Assembly: GCF_900101615.1 (NCBI RefSeq) | Contig: NZ_FMZX01000018.1 | Span: 31,414-95,413 of the forward strand | DNA length: 64,000 bases | Reading direction: 5' to 3' | From: Belnapia rosea | GTDB taxonomy: Bacteria > Pseudomonadota > Alphaproteobacteria > Acetobacterales > Acetobacteraceae | Part shown: piece by piece, positions 17,171 through 28,222 of the stretch | Layout of the letters: each line of letters begins with the position of its first letter | How positions within the stretch are numbered: position 1 is the stretch's first letter | Translations under genes and position numbers: made by a program | Notes under the pieces: model-generated | Databases searched by the model: none | Told to the model about the DNA's origin: nothing | Seen by the model: only the letters and a program-made list of their open reading frames with translations

Positions 17171-17475
17171 GTGATGGCTGGTGGCGGCCGGGCCAGGACG
17201 GCCTCACCCTTCGGGTGAAGGTGCAGCCCCGGGCACGGCGCCGAGCTATCGGCGGCCTGGCGCCGGGCGTGGATGGACCTCGCCTCCGTCTTGCCGTCAC
17301 TGAGGCGGCCGAGGATGGGCGGGCGAACCGTGCCGTCTGCGCCGTGCTCGCCGAGGCGCTTGGCCTGCCCGCCTCCTCCGTCACCGTGCTGCAGGGCATG
17401 ACGGCGCGCGAGAAGCTGCTGCAGGTGGCCGGCGACCCGGCGGTGCTGGCCACGAAGCTGAAGGAACTGGCATGA
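17167..17475 (+). CDS. DUF167 (YggU) family protein
   Basis: A 102-residue protein with the DUF167 pattern: [13 protein letters not shown] at the first strand, then [18 protein letters not shown], then [16 protein letters not shown]. Function is unknown. No ATG or GTG lies in frame near the expected start; the TTG at 17167 overlapping the yggT stop (TTGA), with GGGA 8 bases upstream, is the best choice. The pairing of yggT with DUF167 is conserved in many Proteobacteria. Confidence 0.82.
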   Translation: MSDGWWRPGQDGLTLRVKVQPRARRRAIGGLAPGVDGPRLRLAVTEAAEDGRANRAVCAVLAEALGLPASSVTVLQGMTAREKLLQVAGDPAVLATKLKELA

Positions 17476-18326
17476 CCGCAACCATCATCGACGGCAAGGC
17501 CGTGGCGGAACGGCTGCGCGCCGGCCTCGCCGAACGGATCGCCGCCCTGCCCTTCCGCCCGGGCCTCCGCGTCGTCCGCATCGGCGATGATCCGGCGAGC
17601 GGCGTCTATGTCCGCAACAAGGACCGCGCCGCCATGGCCGCCGGCTTCGACAGTGCGACCATCCACCTGCCGGCGGAGACCAGCGAGGCGACCCTGCTTG
17701 CGCTGATCGCCCGGCTGAATGCCGACCCGGCGGTGGATGGTATCCTGGTGCAGCTCCCCCTGCCGTCGCAGATCCGCGCCGATGCGGTCATCGCCGCCGT
17801 GGATCCCGCAAAGGATGTCGACGGCTTCCACCCGATCAATGCCGGGCGCCTCGCCAGCCGTCAGCCCGGCCTCATCCCCTGCACGCCGAAGGGGGTGATG
17901 CATCTGCTGCGCGAGGCGGGGGCGACGTTGCCCGGCGCCCGTGCCGTGGTGCTCGGCCGCAGCCAGATCGTCGGCCGGCCGATGCTGCAATTGCTGCTGG
18001 CGGCCGATTGCACCGTCACAGTCGTGCACTCCCGCACCCGCGACCTTCCCGCTGAATGCCGGCGGGCGGAGATCTTGGTGGCCGCCGTCGGCCAGCCGGC
18101 GCTGGTGCGTGGCGACTGGATCGCCGAGGGCGCCATCGTCATCGATGTCGGCATCAACCGCGGCGCCGACGGCAAGCTGATCGGCGATGTCGCCTTCGCC
18201 GAGGCACTGCCGCGGGCCGCGGCCATCACCCCTGTGCCGGGCGGCGTCGGGCCGATGACCATCGCCTGCCTACTTGAGAACACCTTGGAGGCAGCGCTCG
18301 CGCGGCGGAGCCTGCCCGCGGAGTAA
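17472..18326 (+). CDS. folD: Bifunctional methylene-THF dehydrogenase / methenyl-THF cyclohydrolase FolD
   Basis: A 284-residue cytoplasmic enzyme interconverting 5,10-methylene-, methenyl- and 10-formyl-tetrahydrofolate. It supplies formyl groups for purines and connects to the one-carbon pool used by MetH. It shows the catalytic lysine in YVRNKDRA (Lys50), [19 protein letters not shown], the NADP-binding [10 protein letters not shown] and [11 protein letters not shown] near the end. The start overlaps the DUF167 stop (ATGA). Confidence 0.96.
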   Translation: MTATIIDGKAVAERLRAGLAERIAALPFRPGLRVVRIGDDPASGVYVRNKDRAAMAAGFDSATIHLPAETSEATLLALIARLNADPAVDGILVQLPLPSQIRADAVIAAVDPAKDVDGFHPINAGRLASRQPGLIPCTPKGVMHLLREAGATLPGARAVVLGRSQIVGRPMLQLLLAADCTVTVVHSRTRDLPAECRRAEILVAAVGQPALVRGDWIAEGAIVIDVGINRGADGKLIGDVAFAEALPRAAAITPVPGGVGPMTIACLLENTLEAALARRSLPAE

Positions 18327-18331
18327 CTCCC

Positions 18332-19189
18332 TTGGCGGGTTTCGGCCTCGGCCTGCTCTTCGTCACGATCTGGGCCTCGGCCTTCACCGCCATCAAGGGG
18401 CTGGTGCCGGAATGGCCGCCGCTCTGGGCGCTGGCCGTGCGCTTCTGCCTGGTGGCGCTGCTCCTCGGCGGGGTGCTGGCCTGGCGCGGGCTGCGCTGGC
18501 CGGGGCGCCCGGACGGGTGGCGGCTGGCGGCGATGGGAGTGTTCGGCTCGGCTGGCTACCTGGCCGGCGCCTGGCTTGCCTCGCTGACCCTGCCCTCGGG
18601 GCTGGTGGCGCTGCTCTCCGCCACCGCGCCGCTTTTCGTCGCAATGGGCGAGGTGGCCTTCCTCGGCCGCCGGGTGCCGGCAATGGCCTGGGCGGGGCTT
18701 GGCCTTGGCTGGCTTGGCGTTGCGGTGCTCGGCGCCGGGCGCGGGGCGACGGGGTTCGAGCTGCATGGGGTGCTGCTGGCCCTGGGCGGCGCGCTGTCCC
18801 AGGCAACGGGCATTCTGGTCTTCGCCCCGGCGCGGGGACGGGTCGATGCCTGGACAGCCAATGCGGTCCAGGCAGCGGTCGCTGCCCTGGTGCTTATCGG
18901 CCTCGCCGGCCTGATCGAGACCCGCCTGCCCGGCCCTCCCAGTGCGGTGGCGATCGCCTCCCTCGCCTATGGCGTGGTGGTGGTCGGCATCGGCGGCTAT
19001 GCGCTCTACTTCACCATGTTGAAGCGCCTGCCGCCGGCGACCGCCTCGGCGCTGCAGCTGCTGGCCCCGCCCGTCGCTGCCCTGCTGGGCTGGGGGCTGC
19101 TCGGCGAGGTGCTGGGCTGGACGGATGTGGCCGGCGGCCTGGTGACGCTGGCCGGCCTCGCCCTGCTGTTCCGGGCCCGCACCAGCTGA
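18332..19189 (+). CDS. EamA/DMT superfamily transporter
   Basis: A 285-residue inner-membrane protein with about ten hydrophobic helices in two EamA repeats (about 5-135 and 145-280). Such proteins export metabolites or amino acids; the substrate is unknown. It begins FGLGLLFVTIWASAFTAIKG, the classic repeat start, and the second repeat ends near LLGEVLGWTDVAGG. The start is TTG at 18332 with GGAG 8 bases upstream, 5 bp after folD, so it is probably in the same transcript. Confidence 0.85.
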   Translation: MAGFGLGLLFVTIWASAFTAIKGLVPEWPPLWALAVRFCLVALLLGGVLAWRGLRWPGRPDGWRLAAMGVFGSAGYLAGAWLASLTLPSGLVALLSATAPLFVAMGEVAFLGRRVPAMAWAGLGLGWLGVAVLGAGRGATGFELHGVLLALGGALSQATGILVFAPARGRVDAWTANAVQAAVAALVLIGLAGLIETRLPGPPSAVAIASLAYGVVVVGIGGYALYFTMLKRLPPATASALQLLAPPVAALLGWGLLGEVLGWTDVAGGLVTLAGLALLFRARTS

Positions 19190-19199
19190 GCCTCGGCGG

Positions 19200-19229
19200 T
19201 TGACGGGCACCATGACTCCCGTCTATAGG
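19200..19229 (+). promoter_or_regulatory. Promoter of the rplU-rpmA operon
   Basis: TTGACG (19200-19205), 18-bp spacer, TATAGG (19224-19229). A leader of about 120 nt precedes rplU, leaving room for ribosomal-protein feedback control. Confidence 0.6.
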
Positions 19230-19355
19230 CCTCGCCTCCCGGTGTCGCCCCTGGCCTCGCCGGCGGCCCTTTTTGGCCGATCCCATACCGAACCCTTGCC
19301 CGGGGCAGCGCCGACCCCGGCCTTTGATCCTGGCGCGACCAGTTGAGGCCGCACG

Positions 19356-19673
19356 ATGACCTTCGCAGTGATCCGCACCGGCGGAAAGCAGTACCGGGTG
19401 ACGCCGAACGCCCTGCTCACCGTCGAGAAGCTTGAGGCCGAGCCCGGCGCCACCGTCACCTTTCATGACGTTCTGGCCCTGGGTGGCGAAGCCGGCCTCA
19501 CCCTCGGGGCGCCGACTGTCCCGGGCGCCAGCGTCACCGCCACGGTGGTGAAGCAGGCCCGCGGTGAGAAGGTGCTGATCCTGAAGAAGCGCCGCCGGCA
19601 GAACAGCCGCCGCAAGCGGGGCCATCGCCAGGACCTGACGGTCCTGCGTATCGCCGACATCGCCGCGGCCTGA
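19356..19673 (+). CDS. rplU: 50S ribosomal protein L21
   Basis: A 105-residue ribosomal protein that binds 23S rRNA. It begins with [13 protein letters not shown] and has the conserved basic block [16 protein letters not shown] followed by LTVLRI. Complete and of normal length. First gene of the rplU-rpmA pair found in most bacteria upstream of obgE. Confidence 0.97.
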   Translation: MTFAVIRTGGKQYRVTPNALLTVEKLEAEPGATVTFHDVLALGGEAGLTLGAPTVPGASVTATVVKQARGEKVLILKKRRRQNSRRKRGHRQDLTVLRIADIAAA

Positions 19674-19692
19674 ACGAGAAGGAGATCTCTCC

Positions 19693-19962
19693 ATGGCACA
19701 TAAGAAGGCAGGCGGCTCCTCCCGCAACGGGCGCGACAGCGCCGGCAAGCGCCTCGGCGTGAAGCTGTTCGGCGGTCAGGTCGTGCGCGCGGGCAACATC
19801 ATCGTCACCCAGCGCGGCACGAAGATGCTGCCGGGCCGCAATGTCGGCGTCGGCCGCACCCATTCGCTGCATGCGATGGTCGATGGTACGGTGAAGTTCG
19901 AGCGCAAGGCCGAGGGCCGCGTGCATGTCTCCGTGCTGCCGGTGGCCCAGGCTGCCGAATAA
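19693..19962 (+). CDS. rpmA: 50S ribosomal protein L27
   Basis: An 89-residue ribosomal protein whose N-terminal arm reaches the peptidyl-transferase centre. It starts [16 protein letters not shown], so there is no cleaved leader as in Firmicutes. It continues with [19 protein letters not shown] and QRGTKMLPG. An AAGGAG site precedes the ATG. It is followed by a terminator before obgE. Confidence 0.97.
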   Translation: MAHKKAGGSSRNGRDSAGKRLGVKLFGGQVVRAGNIIVTQRGTKMLPGRNVGVGRTHSLHAMVDGTVKFERKAEGRVHVSVLPVAQAAE

Positions 19963-19981
19963 GCCTCACCCGCAGCGGTGA

Positions 19982-21082
<1,101 letters not shown>

Positions 21083-21100
21083 CTGGCGCGGACGGGGGCC

Positions 21101-22324
21101 TTACCGCGCCCGCCGGCCCGGCAGCGCCAGCAGCCCACCCAGCGTGCCGATGACGGCCGCGAGCGGGCCGAAGCCGGCGAAGCCGTGCTGGGCGATCATC
21201 CAGCTGCCGAGCGCCGCGGCGCCAAGCCAGCCGATGCTGGCCGAGGTCACGTTGAGGCCAAGCACGGTGCCGCGCACCTCATCCGGCACCTCGGCCAGCG
21301 CGGCCATCAGGCTCGGCCGGGCGATCGCGTTGACGAAGACATAGAAGAAGCCGAGCACGACGGAGACGCCGAGCCCAGGGCGCCAGCCGAACAGCAGGAG
21401 CGCCATCGCGGCCGAGCCGAACATCGCCCCGGCGAAGGTCAGACGCCGGCTCGGCAAGCGGTCCGCCAACTGGCCGCCCAGCACCATGCCGAGAATGCTG
21501 CCCAGCGCGAAAACCGCCAGCGGCACCACCAATCCGCTGAGGGAGAGGCCATAGCTCGCCTGCAGGAAGGTGGCGAAGTAGACGGCGATGAGGCCGTAGC
21601 AGATCCGCTCCGCCACCCCCATGGTCAGCAGCCGCAGCACCGGCCCGGTCAACGCCGACTTGGTCTGGCCGCCGGGCTGTGGGCGCATGGCCGCCTCGAC
21701 GGCCGCCGGGCGCCGTGTCGTCGCCCAGAGCGCGAGCCCGGCCAGCACGGCTACCCCGGCGACAACCTGGTTCACGCCGCGCCAGCCGAGCGAGGCGCCG
21801 ATCCAGGCCGCCAGAGGCACGCCGAGCAACAGGGTGAGCGACTGCCCGGCCATCACCCAACCCAATGCCCGGCCACGCTGCCGATCCACCACCCGGGCCG
21901 AGGCCTCGGTCATCAGCACGCCGGTGAAGGCGCCGGCGCAGCCGCCCGCCACCGTTACCCAAAGCGCCACCCAGAGAAAGCTGCCCGCCTCGGCGACGGC
22001 GAGCAGGCAGAGCGCCATCGCCACCGGTCCGCCGATCAGGAAGGGCCGCCGCCCCCAGCGGTCCGAGCCGGCCCCGGCCACCATCGAGGCGATGCCCCAG
22101 GACACCGAGGTCATCGCCATGAGGTTGCCGACCAGGGACAGGCTCGTGCCAAGATCTCGCGCCATCTCGAGCAGGAAGGGCGCCCGTGTGGTCCCGCTCG
22201 AGGAGGCGGCGAACATGCCGAAGCAGGCGGCGGCCAAAAGAGCCCAAGGCATGGGCGGTTGCCCGAGCGGCGGGGCGCCCTGGGCCGCCTCGCCAGGCGG
22301 GAGGGGCCGGCGGTGACGGGCCAT
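21101..22324 (-). CDS. MFS transporter
   Basis: A 407-residue major facilitator with about 12 hydrophobic helices. The loop between helices 2 and 3 has the MFS motif A form GAGSDRWGRRPFLIGG, and a second copy appears as GGQLADRLPSRRL in the C-half, so the 6+6 duplication is visible. Substrate unknown; the layout fits a drug or metabolite exporter. The ATG at 22324 is preceded by AAGGAA. It is convergent with obgE and lies 73 bp downstream of the PAS kinase gene on the same strand, so co-transcription is possible. Confidence 0.85.
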   Translation of the reverse strand: MARHRRPLPPGEAAQGAPPLGQPPMPWALLAAACFGMFAASSSGTTRAPFLLEMARDLGTSLSLVGNLMAMTSVSWGIASMVAGAGSDRWGRRPFLIGGPVAMALCLLAVAEAGSFLWVALWVTVAGGCAGAFTGVLMTEASARVVDRQRGRALGWVMAGQSLTLLLGVPLAAWIGASLGWRGVNQVVAGVAVLAGLALWATTRRPAAVEAAMRPQPGGQTKSALTGPVLRLLTMGVAERICYGLIAVYFATFLQASYGLSLSGLVVPLAVFALGSILGMVLGGQLADRLPSRRLTFAGAMFGSAAMALLLFGWRPGLGVSVVLGFFYVFVNAIARPSLMAALAEVPDEVRGTVLGLNVTSASIGWLGAAALGSWMIAQHGFAGFGPLAAVIGTLGGLLALPGRRAR

Positions 22325-22397
22325 GGCGTTTCCTTAATGGGTCCTGCGTCTGGCCGTCAGGATGCTGGCTTCCCGGCGAGGTGGCAAACCGGCCGCG

Positions 22398-24575
22398 TCA
22401 GGCCCCACCCGAAAGCCGGGCCGAACGAGCTGGCGTTGTGCCGCCCTCGCCCTGGTCGGGCGAGAGGCGCAGGACCACCCGCAGCACGCCATCGGCCAGC
22501 GTCTCGCTGGTCAGTTCGGCAGCGATCTGCCGCGCCAGGGTGCGGATGACCGTCGGGCCGAGGCTGGTCTTGTCCGGGCAGGAGGACGCGGTTCCGCCCT
22601 CGATCTCGGCGAGGATCACGCCCTCCTCCAGCCGTGCCGAGAGCTGCACCGGCCCCGGCTGGCGCAGCGCCTGCGTGACCAATTCCGACAGGATCAGCGC
22701 CAGCGGGATGGCCCGTTCCGCGTCGAGAGTCAGCTCCTCAGGCGCCGTGGTCCGGATATCGGCCGCCGGATGCTGCACCGCTGCACCGGCCGCCAGTTCC
22801 CGCAGCATGTCCGCGAGGCGGATGTTCCGGAAATCCGGGCTCTGCTGCAGCGCGCGATGCGCCTCGGCCACCGCCTGGACGCGCGCGGTTGCCGCCTCCA
22901 AGGCCTCGCGGGCCGCCGGCTCCGCCACCCGGCCAGCCTGCAGCCGCAGCAGGGCGGCAACGAGCTGGAGGCTGTTCTTGATCCGGTGATCCGCTTCCCG
23001 GGCCAGCCGCTCGCGTGCCGCCAGGGCTTCGCGCAACTGGGCCTCGGCACTATGGCGTTCCTCGATATCGGTGCAGGTGCCGACCCAATGGCGCACGGCG
23101 CCCACGGCGTTGCAGATCGGTGCGGCCTTCACCCGATGCCAACGAAAACGGCCGTCGCGATCGCGCAGCCTGGCATCCACGTCGTAATCGCCGCCCTCCG
23201 CCAGGGCCCGCGCCCAGGCCGCAGCCAGCACCTGGCGATCCTCCGGATGCACCACCTCGAGCCAGCCGCCGCCACGCAACTGCGCCAGGTCGAGGCCAGT
23301 GAGTTCGCGCCAGCGGGAATTGACATAATCCGGTTCGCCATTGGGATTTGTCTGCCAGACCAGATGCGGCATGGCCTCGGCGAGGGTGCGGAACCGCGCC
23401 TCGCTGTCCCGCAACGCCCATTCCGTCCGCTTGCGGGCATCGATATCGGTGTTGGCCCCCAGCCATTCGACGATGCCGCCATGGGTATCACGCAGCGGAG
23501 TCGCCCGCGCCGCGGTCCAGCGCCAGGCGCCGTCCCGGCTGCGCAGCCGGTACTCCATTTCCAAATTCTCGCCAGTGGCGACGGAATGGGCCCAGCGGCG
23601 CCGCACCATGGGGCGGTCCTCCGGGTGCAGGGCTTCCAGCCAGCCCCAACCAGCAGATTGGGCCGGTGTCTGCCCGGTCAGCGCGGCCCAGCCGCCCATG
23701 CTGATGACCGTACCATCAGCCGCCGCGGTCCAGACCGCCAGCGCCCCGGCTTCGACCAGCGCGCGGTAGCGGGCATCGAGGCCGATGCCGGTCTCGGGCG
23801 GGTCGGTCCAGGCCAGGATGCCGCCGGCGACCCGGCCTGCCTGGTCGCGGACCGGGGCAGCGCTGCATTGCAGGCTGCGCGCCTCACCATCCCAGGCGCG
23901 CAACGTCCATTGCTCGCGGGATACCACTTCGCCCTGGCCAAGCGCCCGGACCAGCGGCAGCGCCGCCGGGGAGGCAGGGCGGCGCCCATCCGCGTCACAC
24001 AACTCCCAGCCGCTGCGTGAGGCGTTGCCGGCCAGGAGCCCCGCCGCCTCCCTGCCGATGAAGCCCAGGCCGTGCCGGCTGTGCCGCAGCAGCCTGCCAT
24101 CCGGGCCGGCGATGGCAAGGCCAATGGGTGCGTGCTCCAGCACCGCATCCAGCACGGCTGCCGCCGCCTCGGCCTTGCACAGCCGACGGCGCAGCGCCGT
24201 CACGTCGCGAAGCTGCACCAGGACACCGGTGATGATGCCGTCCCGCCCTCGAACCGCCGATGCTTCCGCATCCCAGAGCCGGTCCGCATCGCCGAAGGGC
24301 AGGCGCCGCGCCTCGGCGCGGCAAGGCTCCCCGGTGGTGCGCACCAGGTCGATCAGCCGCAGATGCCCGCCTTCGGCGAGGGCGGGGAACAGTTCGGCAG
24401 CCGGGCGGCAATCCAGCGCTGCCCGATCCTGCCCACAGGCCGCGGCGAAGGCAGGGTTGGCGTAGATCAGGCGATGGGTCGGGCCAGTGAGCAGGATGAT
24501 CGGATGCGGTGCAGCCTCGGCGAAGGCACGAACCCCATCGACATCAGGTGCCGGTCCTCGGCCTTCCTCGGGCAC
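22398..24575 (-). CDS. Multi-PAS sensor histidine kinase (HisKA_2/HWE-like), degenerate ATPase
   Basis: A 725-residue soluble sensor without membrane helices. PAS-like domains lie at about 12-130, 140-258, 265-382 and 388-505; two have the PAC signature ending DIDARKR / DIEERHS. A HisKA_2-type dimer helix carries the phospho-acceptor His530 in READHRIKNSLQL. The ATPase part (about 600-705) is damaged: the N-box Asn of ELVTNA is Gln635, the G1 Asp is Glu659 followed by Gly-Gly, and the G2 glycines are missing (SLGPTVIRTL). The protein may sense but not autophosphorylate. Start GTG at 24575 with AAGGAG 6 bases upstream. Confidence 0.82.
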   Translation of the reverse strand: MPEEGRGPAPDVDGVRAFAEAAPHPIILLTGPTHRLIYANPAFAAACGQDRAALDCRPAAELFPALAEGGHLRLIDLVRTTGEPCRAEARRLPFGDADRLWDAEASAVRGRDGIITGVLVQLRDVTALRRRLCKAEAAAAVLDAVLEHAPIGLAIAGPDGRLLRHSRHGLGFIGREAAGLLAGNASRSGWELCDADGRRPASPAALPLVRALGQGEVVSREQWTLRAWDGEARSLQCSAAPVRDQAGRVAGGILAWTDPPETGIGLDARYRALVEAGALAVWTAAADGTVISMGGWAALTGQTPAQSAGWGWLEALHPEDRPMVRRRWAHSVATGENLEMEYRLRSRDGAWRWTAARATPLRDTHGGIVEWLGANTDIDARKRTEWALRDSEARFRTLAEAMPHLVWQTNPNGEPDYVNSRWRELTGLDLAQLRGGGWLEVVHPEDRQVLAAAWARALAEGGDYDVDARLRDRDGRFRWHRVKAAPICNAVGAVRHWVGTCTDIEERHSAEAQLREALAARERLAREADHRIKNSLQLVAALLRLQAGRVAEPAAREALEAATARVQAVAEAHRALQQSPDFRNIRLADMLRELAAGAAVQHPAADIRTTAPEELTLDAERAIPLALILSELVTQALRQPGPVQLSARLEEGVILAEIEGGTASSCPDKTSLGPTVIRTLARQIAAELTSETLADGVLRVVLRLSPDQGEGGTTPARSARLSGGA

Positions 24576-24705
24576 GGCTCGCTCCTTAGGCTTCCGGCCT
24601 TCATATCCGCATTCTAGGCGCTGCGATGGTGTGCCGCTAAGGCCTATGCCGCCGCATCAGATCAAAGCCTTGGGAGCGCGGCCAGCCGAGGGAACTGGCC
24701 GACGA

Positions 24706-27700
24706 CTATACCGAAAAGTATTTCGCGCGCGGGTGGTGCAGCACGATGGCACTGGTCGATTGCTCGGGGTGCAGCTGCCACTCATCCGAGATCGAGACGC
24801 CGATCCGCTCCGCCCCGAGCAGCTTCAGCAGGGGTACCTGATCCTCCAGCCGGGGGCAGGCGGGATAACCGAAGGAGTAGCGGCCACCGCGGTAGCCCTG
24901 CTGCAGCATCTTGTCCATGTCGCGGTCATCATCCCCGGCGAAGCCCCATTCGGCGCGGATGCGCTTGTGTACGTATTCCGCCATGGCCTCCGCCATCTCG
25001 ACGCTGAGGCCGTGAAGGTAGAGGTAATCCTGGTAGCGGTTCTCCTCGAACCACACCCGCGCCACGTCACTCGCCTTCTGGCCTACGGTGACGACCTGCA
25101 GGCCGATGACGTCGCGCCGCTCCGGCCCATCGCCGATATCGCGGATGAAGTCGGCGATGCATTCGCCATCCTGCTTCGGCTGGCGCGGCAGGGTGAAGCG
25201 GCAGGCCTCCGTCACGCCATCCTCCTCGAAGAGGATGAGGTCGTTGCCGGCGCCGGCGCATTTCCAGTAGCCGTAGATGGCCTGGGGCCGGAGGATGTCA
25301 TCCGCCTCGGTCAGGGCCAGCATGCGCTTCAGCACCGGACGCAGCTCCTGCTTCGCCCAGCCGAGGAAGTCGTCGAGGCTCCGGCCCTGCTTCCGGAAGC
25401 CCCACTGGAATTGGTAGAGGCTGCGCTCGTTGATGAAGGGGATGATGGCCTTGGGTGCCGCCTCGATCACCCGCGCGCCCCAGAAGGGCGGCGTGGGCAC
25501 CGGCTCCTCCGCCGTCAGCCGGCGGCGGCGGCCCTCGGCATAGGCGACATCGACCGGGGCGAAGCCGCGCGGGTCGGCGGTGCCGAGGGTACGGGCCTCA
25601 TTGCGGGGCTTGCCGCGGCGCTTCGACTGGATGGCGGCAAGGTAGTCGTCGAAGCCGTTGCCCGTCACCTTGTCCATGAGATGGAGGCCATCGAAGGCAT
25701 CGCGCGCATAGGCGACGCGGCCGGTTGCCTCGCCATTGGCATAGGCGCGGACGCAATCATCCTCGACATAGTTGCGGGTCAGCGCGGCGCCGCCGAGCAG
25801 CACCGGCACGTCGAGGCCGATGCGGCTCATCTCCTCGAGGTTCTCGCGCATCACCACGGTGGATTTGACGAGCAGGCCCGACATGCCGATGGCATGCGCC
25901 TTGTGCTCGCGAACGGCGGCGACCATGTCGGCCAGCGGCACCTTGATGCCGAGATTGACCACGCGGTAGCCGTTGTTGGTCAGGATGATGTCGACCAGGT
26001 TCTTGCCGATGTCATGCACATCGCCCTTCACCGTGGCGAGGACGATGGTGCCCTTCTCCTGCCCCTCGACCTTCTCCATGAAGGGCTCGAGATAGGCGAC
26101 GGCGGATTTCATCGTCTCGGCGCTCTGCAGCACGAAGGGCAGCTGCATCTTGCCGGCGCCGAACAGCTCGCCCACCACCTTCATGCCGTCGAGCAGCACG
26201 TCGTTGATGATGGCCAGCGGCGCGATGCCCTGGTCGAGCGCGTCCTGCAGCTCCTCGGCCAGCCCCTTGCGGTCGCCATCGACGATGCGGTCCTTGAGGC
26301 GGCCCTCGACCGTCTCGGCGCGGACCTTCTTGACGTTGTCGGCGGCCTTCCGGCCGGAGAAGATCTCCAGCAGCTTCTGCAGCGGATCGTATCCCTCCCG
26401 CCTGCGGTCGAAGATCAAATCCTCGGCGACCTCCACCTCCTCCGGCGGGATCAGGTGCAGCGGCTTGATCTTGCTGACATGCACGATGGCGCCGGTCATG
26501 CCGGCCTTCACCGCATGGTCGAGGAAGACGCTGTTCAGCACGTGCCGCGCGGCTGGGTTCAGGCCGAAGGAGATGTTGGACAGGCCGAGGATAATCTGGA
26601 TGTCGGGGAATTCATCCCGGATCATCCGGATGCCTTCCAGCGTCCACTGGCCAAGCTTGCGGTCGTCCTCATTGCCCGTGGCGATGGTGAAGGTCAGCGG
26701 GTCGATCAGCAGGTCGGATTGCTGCAGGCCGTGCTGGTTGCAGGCGAAATCCACCAGGCGGCGGGCAATGCGGAGCTTGTCCTCCGCCGTCTTGGCCATG
26801 CCGACCTCGTCGATGGTCAGCGCGATGACAGCGGCGCCGAATTTCTTGGCAAGCACCAGGCGATCATGCGCCGCCCCCTCGCCATCCTCGAAATTGATCG
26901 AGTTGATGATCGGCTTGCCGCCATGCAGCTTCAGCGCGGCCTCGATCACCGGGGTCTCGGTGCTGTCGATGACGAGCGGCGCGTTCACGCTGGAGGTGAA
27001 GCGGGTGACGACCTCGTTCATCTCCCCCATCTCGTCGCGCCCGACGAAGGCGGTGCAGATATCGAGGCTGTTCGAACCCTCGCCCACCTGCTCGCGGCCC
27101 ATGGCAACGCAGCCATCCCAGTCATGCGCTGCCTGCCGCTCCCGCCAGGCTTTGGAGCCGTTGGCGTTGCAGCGTTCGCCGATGGAGAAATAGGCGTTTT
27201 CCTGCCGCAGCGACACCGCGCCATAGAGCGAGGCGACGGAGGGTACCCAATGGTACCTGCGGGCAGCCGGCGCCGGGCGCCACTCGCCGTGCCGGCGCAG
27301 CATGGCGTCGAGCGCGGCGATATGCGGGGTCGAGGTGCCGCAGCAGCCGCCGATCAGGTTGACGCCATCCTCGCGGACGAAGCGCTCCATCCAGCTCGCC
27401 ATCTCCTCCGGCTGGAGGGGATAGTGGGTCTTGCCATCGACCAATTCCGGCAGGCCGGCATTGGGCTGCACGCTGATGAGGCCGGGCCAGTTCTGTGACA
27501 GCCAACGGACATGTTCGGCCATCTCCTGTGGCCCCGTGGCGCAATTCAGCCCGACCAGCGGGACGTCGAGCGCCTGCACGACGGTCGCGGCCGCGGCGAT
27601 GTCGGGGCCGACCAGCAAGGTGCCGGTGGTCTCGACCGTCACCTGCACGAAGATCGGGATGTCCTTGCCCGAGGCCTTGATCGCCGCCTTGGCCGCATTC

Positions 27701-28212
27701 ACCGCCGCCTTGATGAAGAGCGTGTCCTGGTTGGTCTCGGTCAGCAAGGCATCGACGCCGCCGGCGATCAGGCCGCGGCATTGCTCCTCCAGCGCCGCCT
27801 GCAGCGCGTCATAGGCGATATGGCCGAGCGAGGGCAGCTTGGTCCCTGGACCGATATCACCGATCACCCAGCGGTCCCGCCCATCGGCGAAGGTCTCGGC
27901 GGCCTCGCGCGCCAGCTCGCCGGCCAGCTTGTTGATCTCGAAGGCGCGCTCGGTCAGCTCGAACTCGCCGAGCGTCACCGGCGAGCCACCGAAGCTGTTG
28001 GTCAGCACCATGTCGGCGCCTGCCTCGTAATAGCCGCGATGGATCTCGCGGACGAGGTCGGGACGGGAGAGGTTCAGCACCTCGGTGCAGTTCTCCTTGC
28101 CCCAGTAATCCTTGTCGATATCGAGGGTCAGCGCCTGCACGCGGCTGCCCATGCCGCCGTCGCAGAGCAGCACGCGGTCACGGAGCGCTTGCAGCAGATG
28201 GGGGCGGGCCAT
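24706..28212 (-). CDS. metH: Cobalamin-dependent methionine synthase MetH
   Basis: A 1168-residue enzyme that moves a methyl group from methyl-tetrahydrofolate to homocysteine through B12. Domain order is complete. The homocysteine-binding domain (1-320) has zinc ligands Cys224, Cys290 and Cys291 (GLNCATG and GGCCGTS). The folate domain (about 335-610) follows, then the B12 cap and Rossmann domains with DVHDIGKN (base-off His733). The SAM-binding reactivation domain is C-terminal (RPQAIYGYW, GYPACPRLEDQ). The ATG at 28212 gives the family start. It lies 10 bp after the SahR-type regulator gene and is almost certainly in its operon. Confidence 0.96.
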   Translation of the reverse strand: MARPHLLQALRDRVLLCDGGMGSRVQALTLDIDKDYWGKENCTEVLNLSRPDLVREIHRGYYEAGADMVLTNSFGGSPVTLGEFELTERAFEINKLAGELAREAAETFADGRDRWVIGDIGPGTKLPSLGHIAYDALQAALEEQCRGLIAGGVDALLTETNQDTLFIKAAVNAAKAAIKASGKDIPIFVQVTVETTGTLLVGPDIAAAATVVQALDVPLVGLNCATGPQEMAEHVRWLSQNWPGLISVQPNAGLPELVDGKTHYPLQPEEMASWMERFVREDGVNLIGGCCGTSTPHIAALDAMLRRHGEWRPAPAARRYHWVPSVASLYGAVSLRQENAYFSIGERCNANGSKAWRERQAAHDWDGCVAMGREQVGEGSNSLDICTAFVGRDEMGEMNEVVTRFTSSVNAPLVIDSTETPVIEAALKLHGGKPIINSINFEDGEGAAHDRLVLAKKFGAAVIALTIDEVGMAKTAEDKLRIARRLVDFACNQHGLQQSDLLIDPLTFTIATGNEDDRKLGQWTLEGIRMIRDEFPDIQIILGLSNISFGLNPAARHVLNSVFLDHAVKAGMTGAIVHVSKIKPLHLIPPEEVEVAEDLIFDRRREGYDPLQKLLEIFSGRKAADNVKKVRAETVEGRLKDRIVDGDRKGLAEELQDALDQGIAPLAIINDVLLDGMKVVGELFGAGKMQLPFVLQSAETMKSAVAYLEPFMEKVEGQEKGTIVLATVKGDVHDIGKNLVDIILTNNGYRVVNLGIKVPLADMVAAVREHKAHAIGMSGLLVKSTVVMRENLEEMSRIGLDVPVLLGGAALTRNYVEDDCVRAYANGEATGRVAYARDAFDGLHLMDKVTGNGFDDYLAAIQSKRRGKPRNEARTLGTADPRGFAPVDVAYAEGRRRRLTAEEPVPTPPFWGARVIEAAPKAIIPFINERSLYQFQWGFRKQGRSLDDFLGWAKQELRPVLKRMLALTEADDILRPQAIYGYWKCAGAGNDLILFEEDGVTEACRFTLPRQPKQDGECIADFIRDIGDGPERRDVIGLQVVTVGQKASDVARVWFEENRYQDYLYLHGLSVEMAEAMAEYVHKRIRAEWGFAGDDDRDMDKMLQQGYRGGRYSFGYPACPRLEDQVPLLKLLGAERIGVSISDEWQLHPEQSTSAIVLHHPRAKYFSV

Positions 28213-28222
28213 GGGGAACGTC

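Noticed and set aside
24576..24705. Riboswitch or promoter element between the PAS kinase gene and metH
   Set aside because: No cobalamin or SAM riboswitch pattern is visible. The region lies downstream of metH, not in its leader.
24487..27498. A 1003-codon open frame antisense to metH
   Set aside because: The sequence is His/Asp/Gln-rich without domains, and metH on the other strand is fully conserved.
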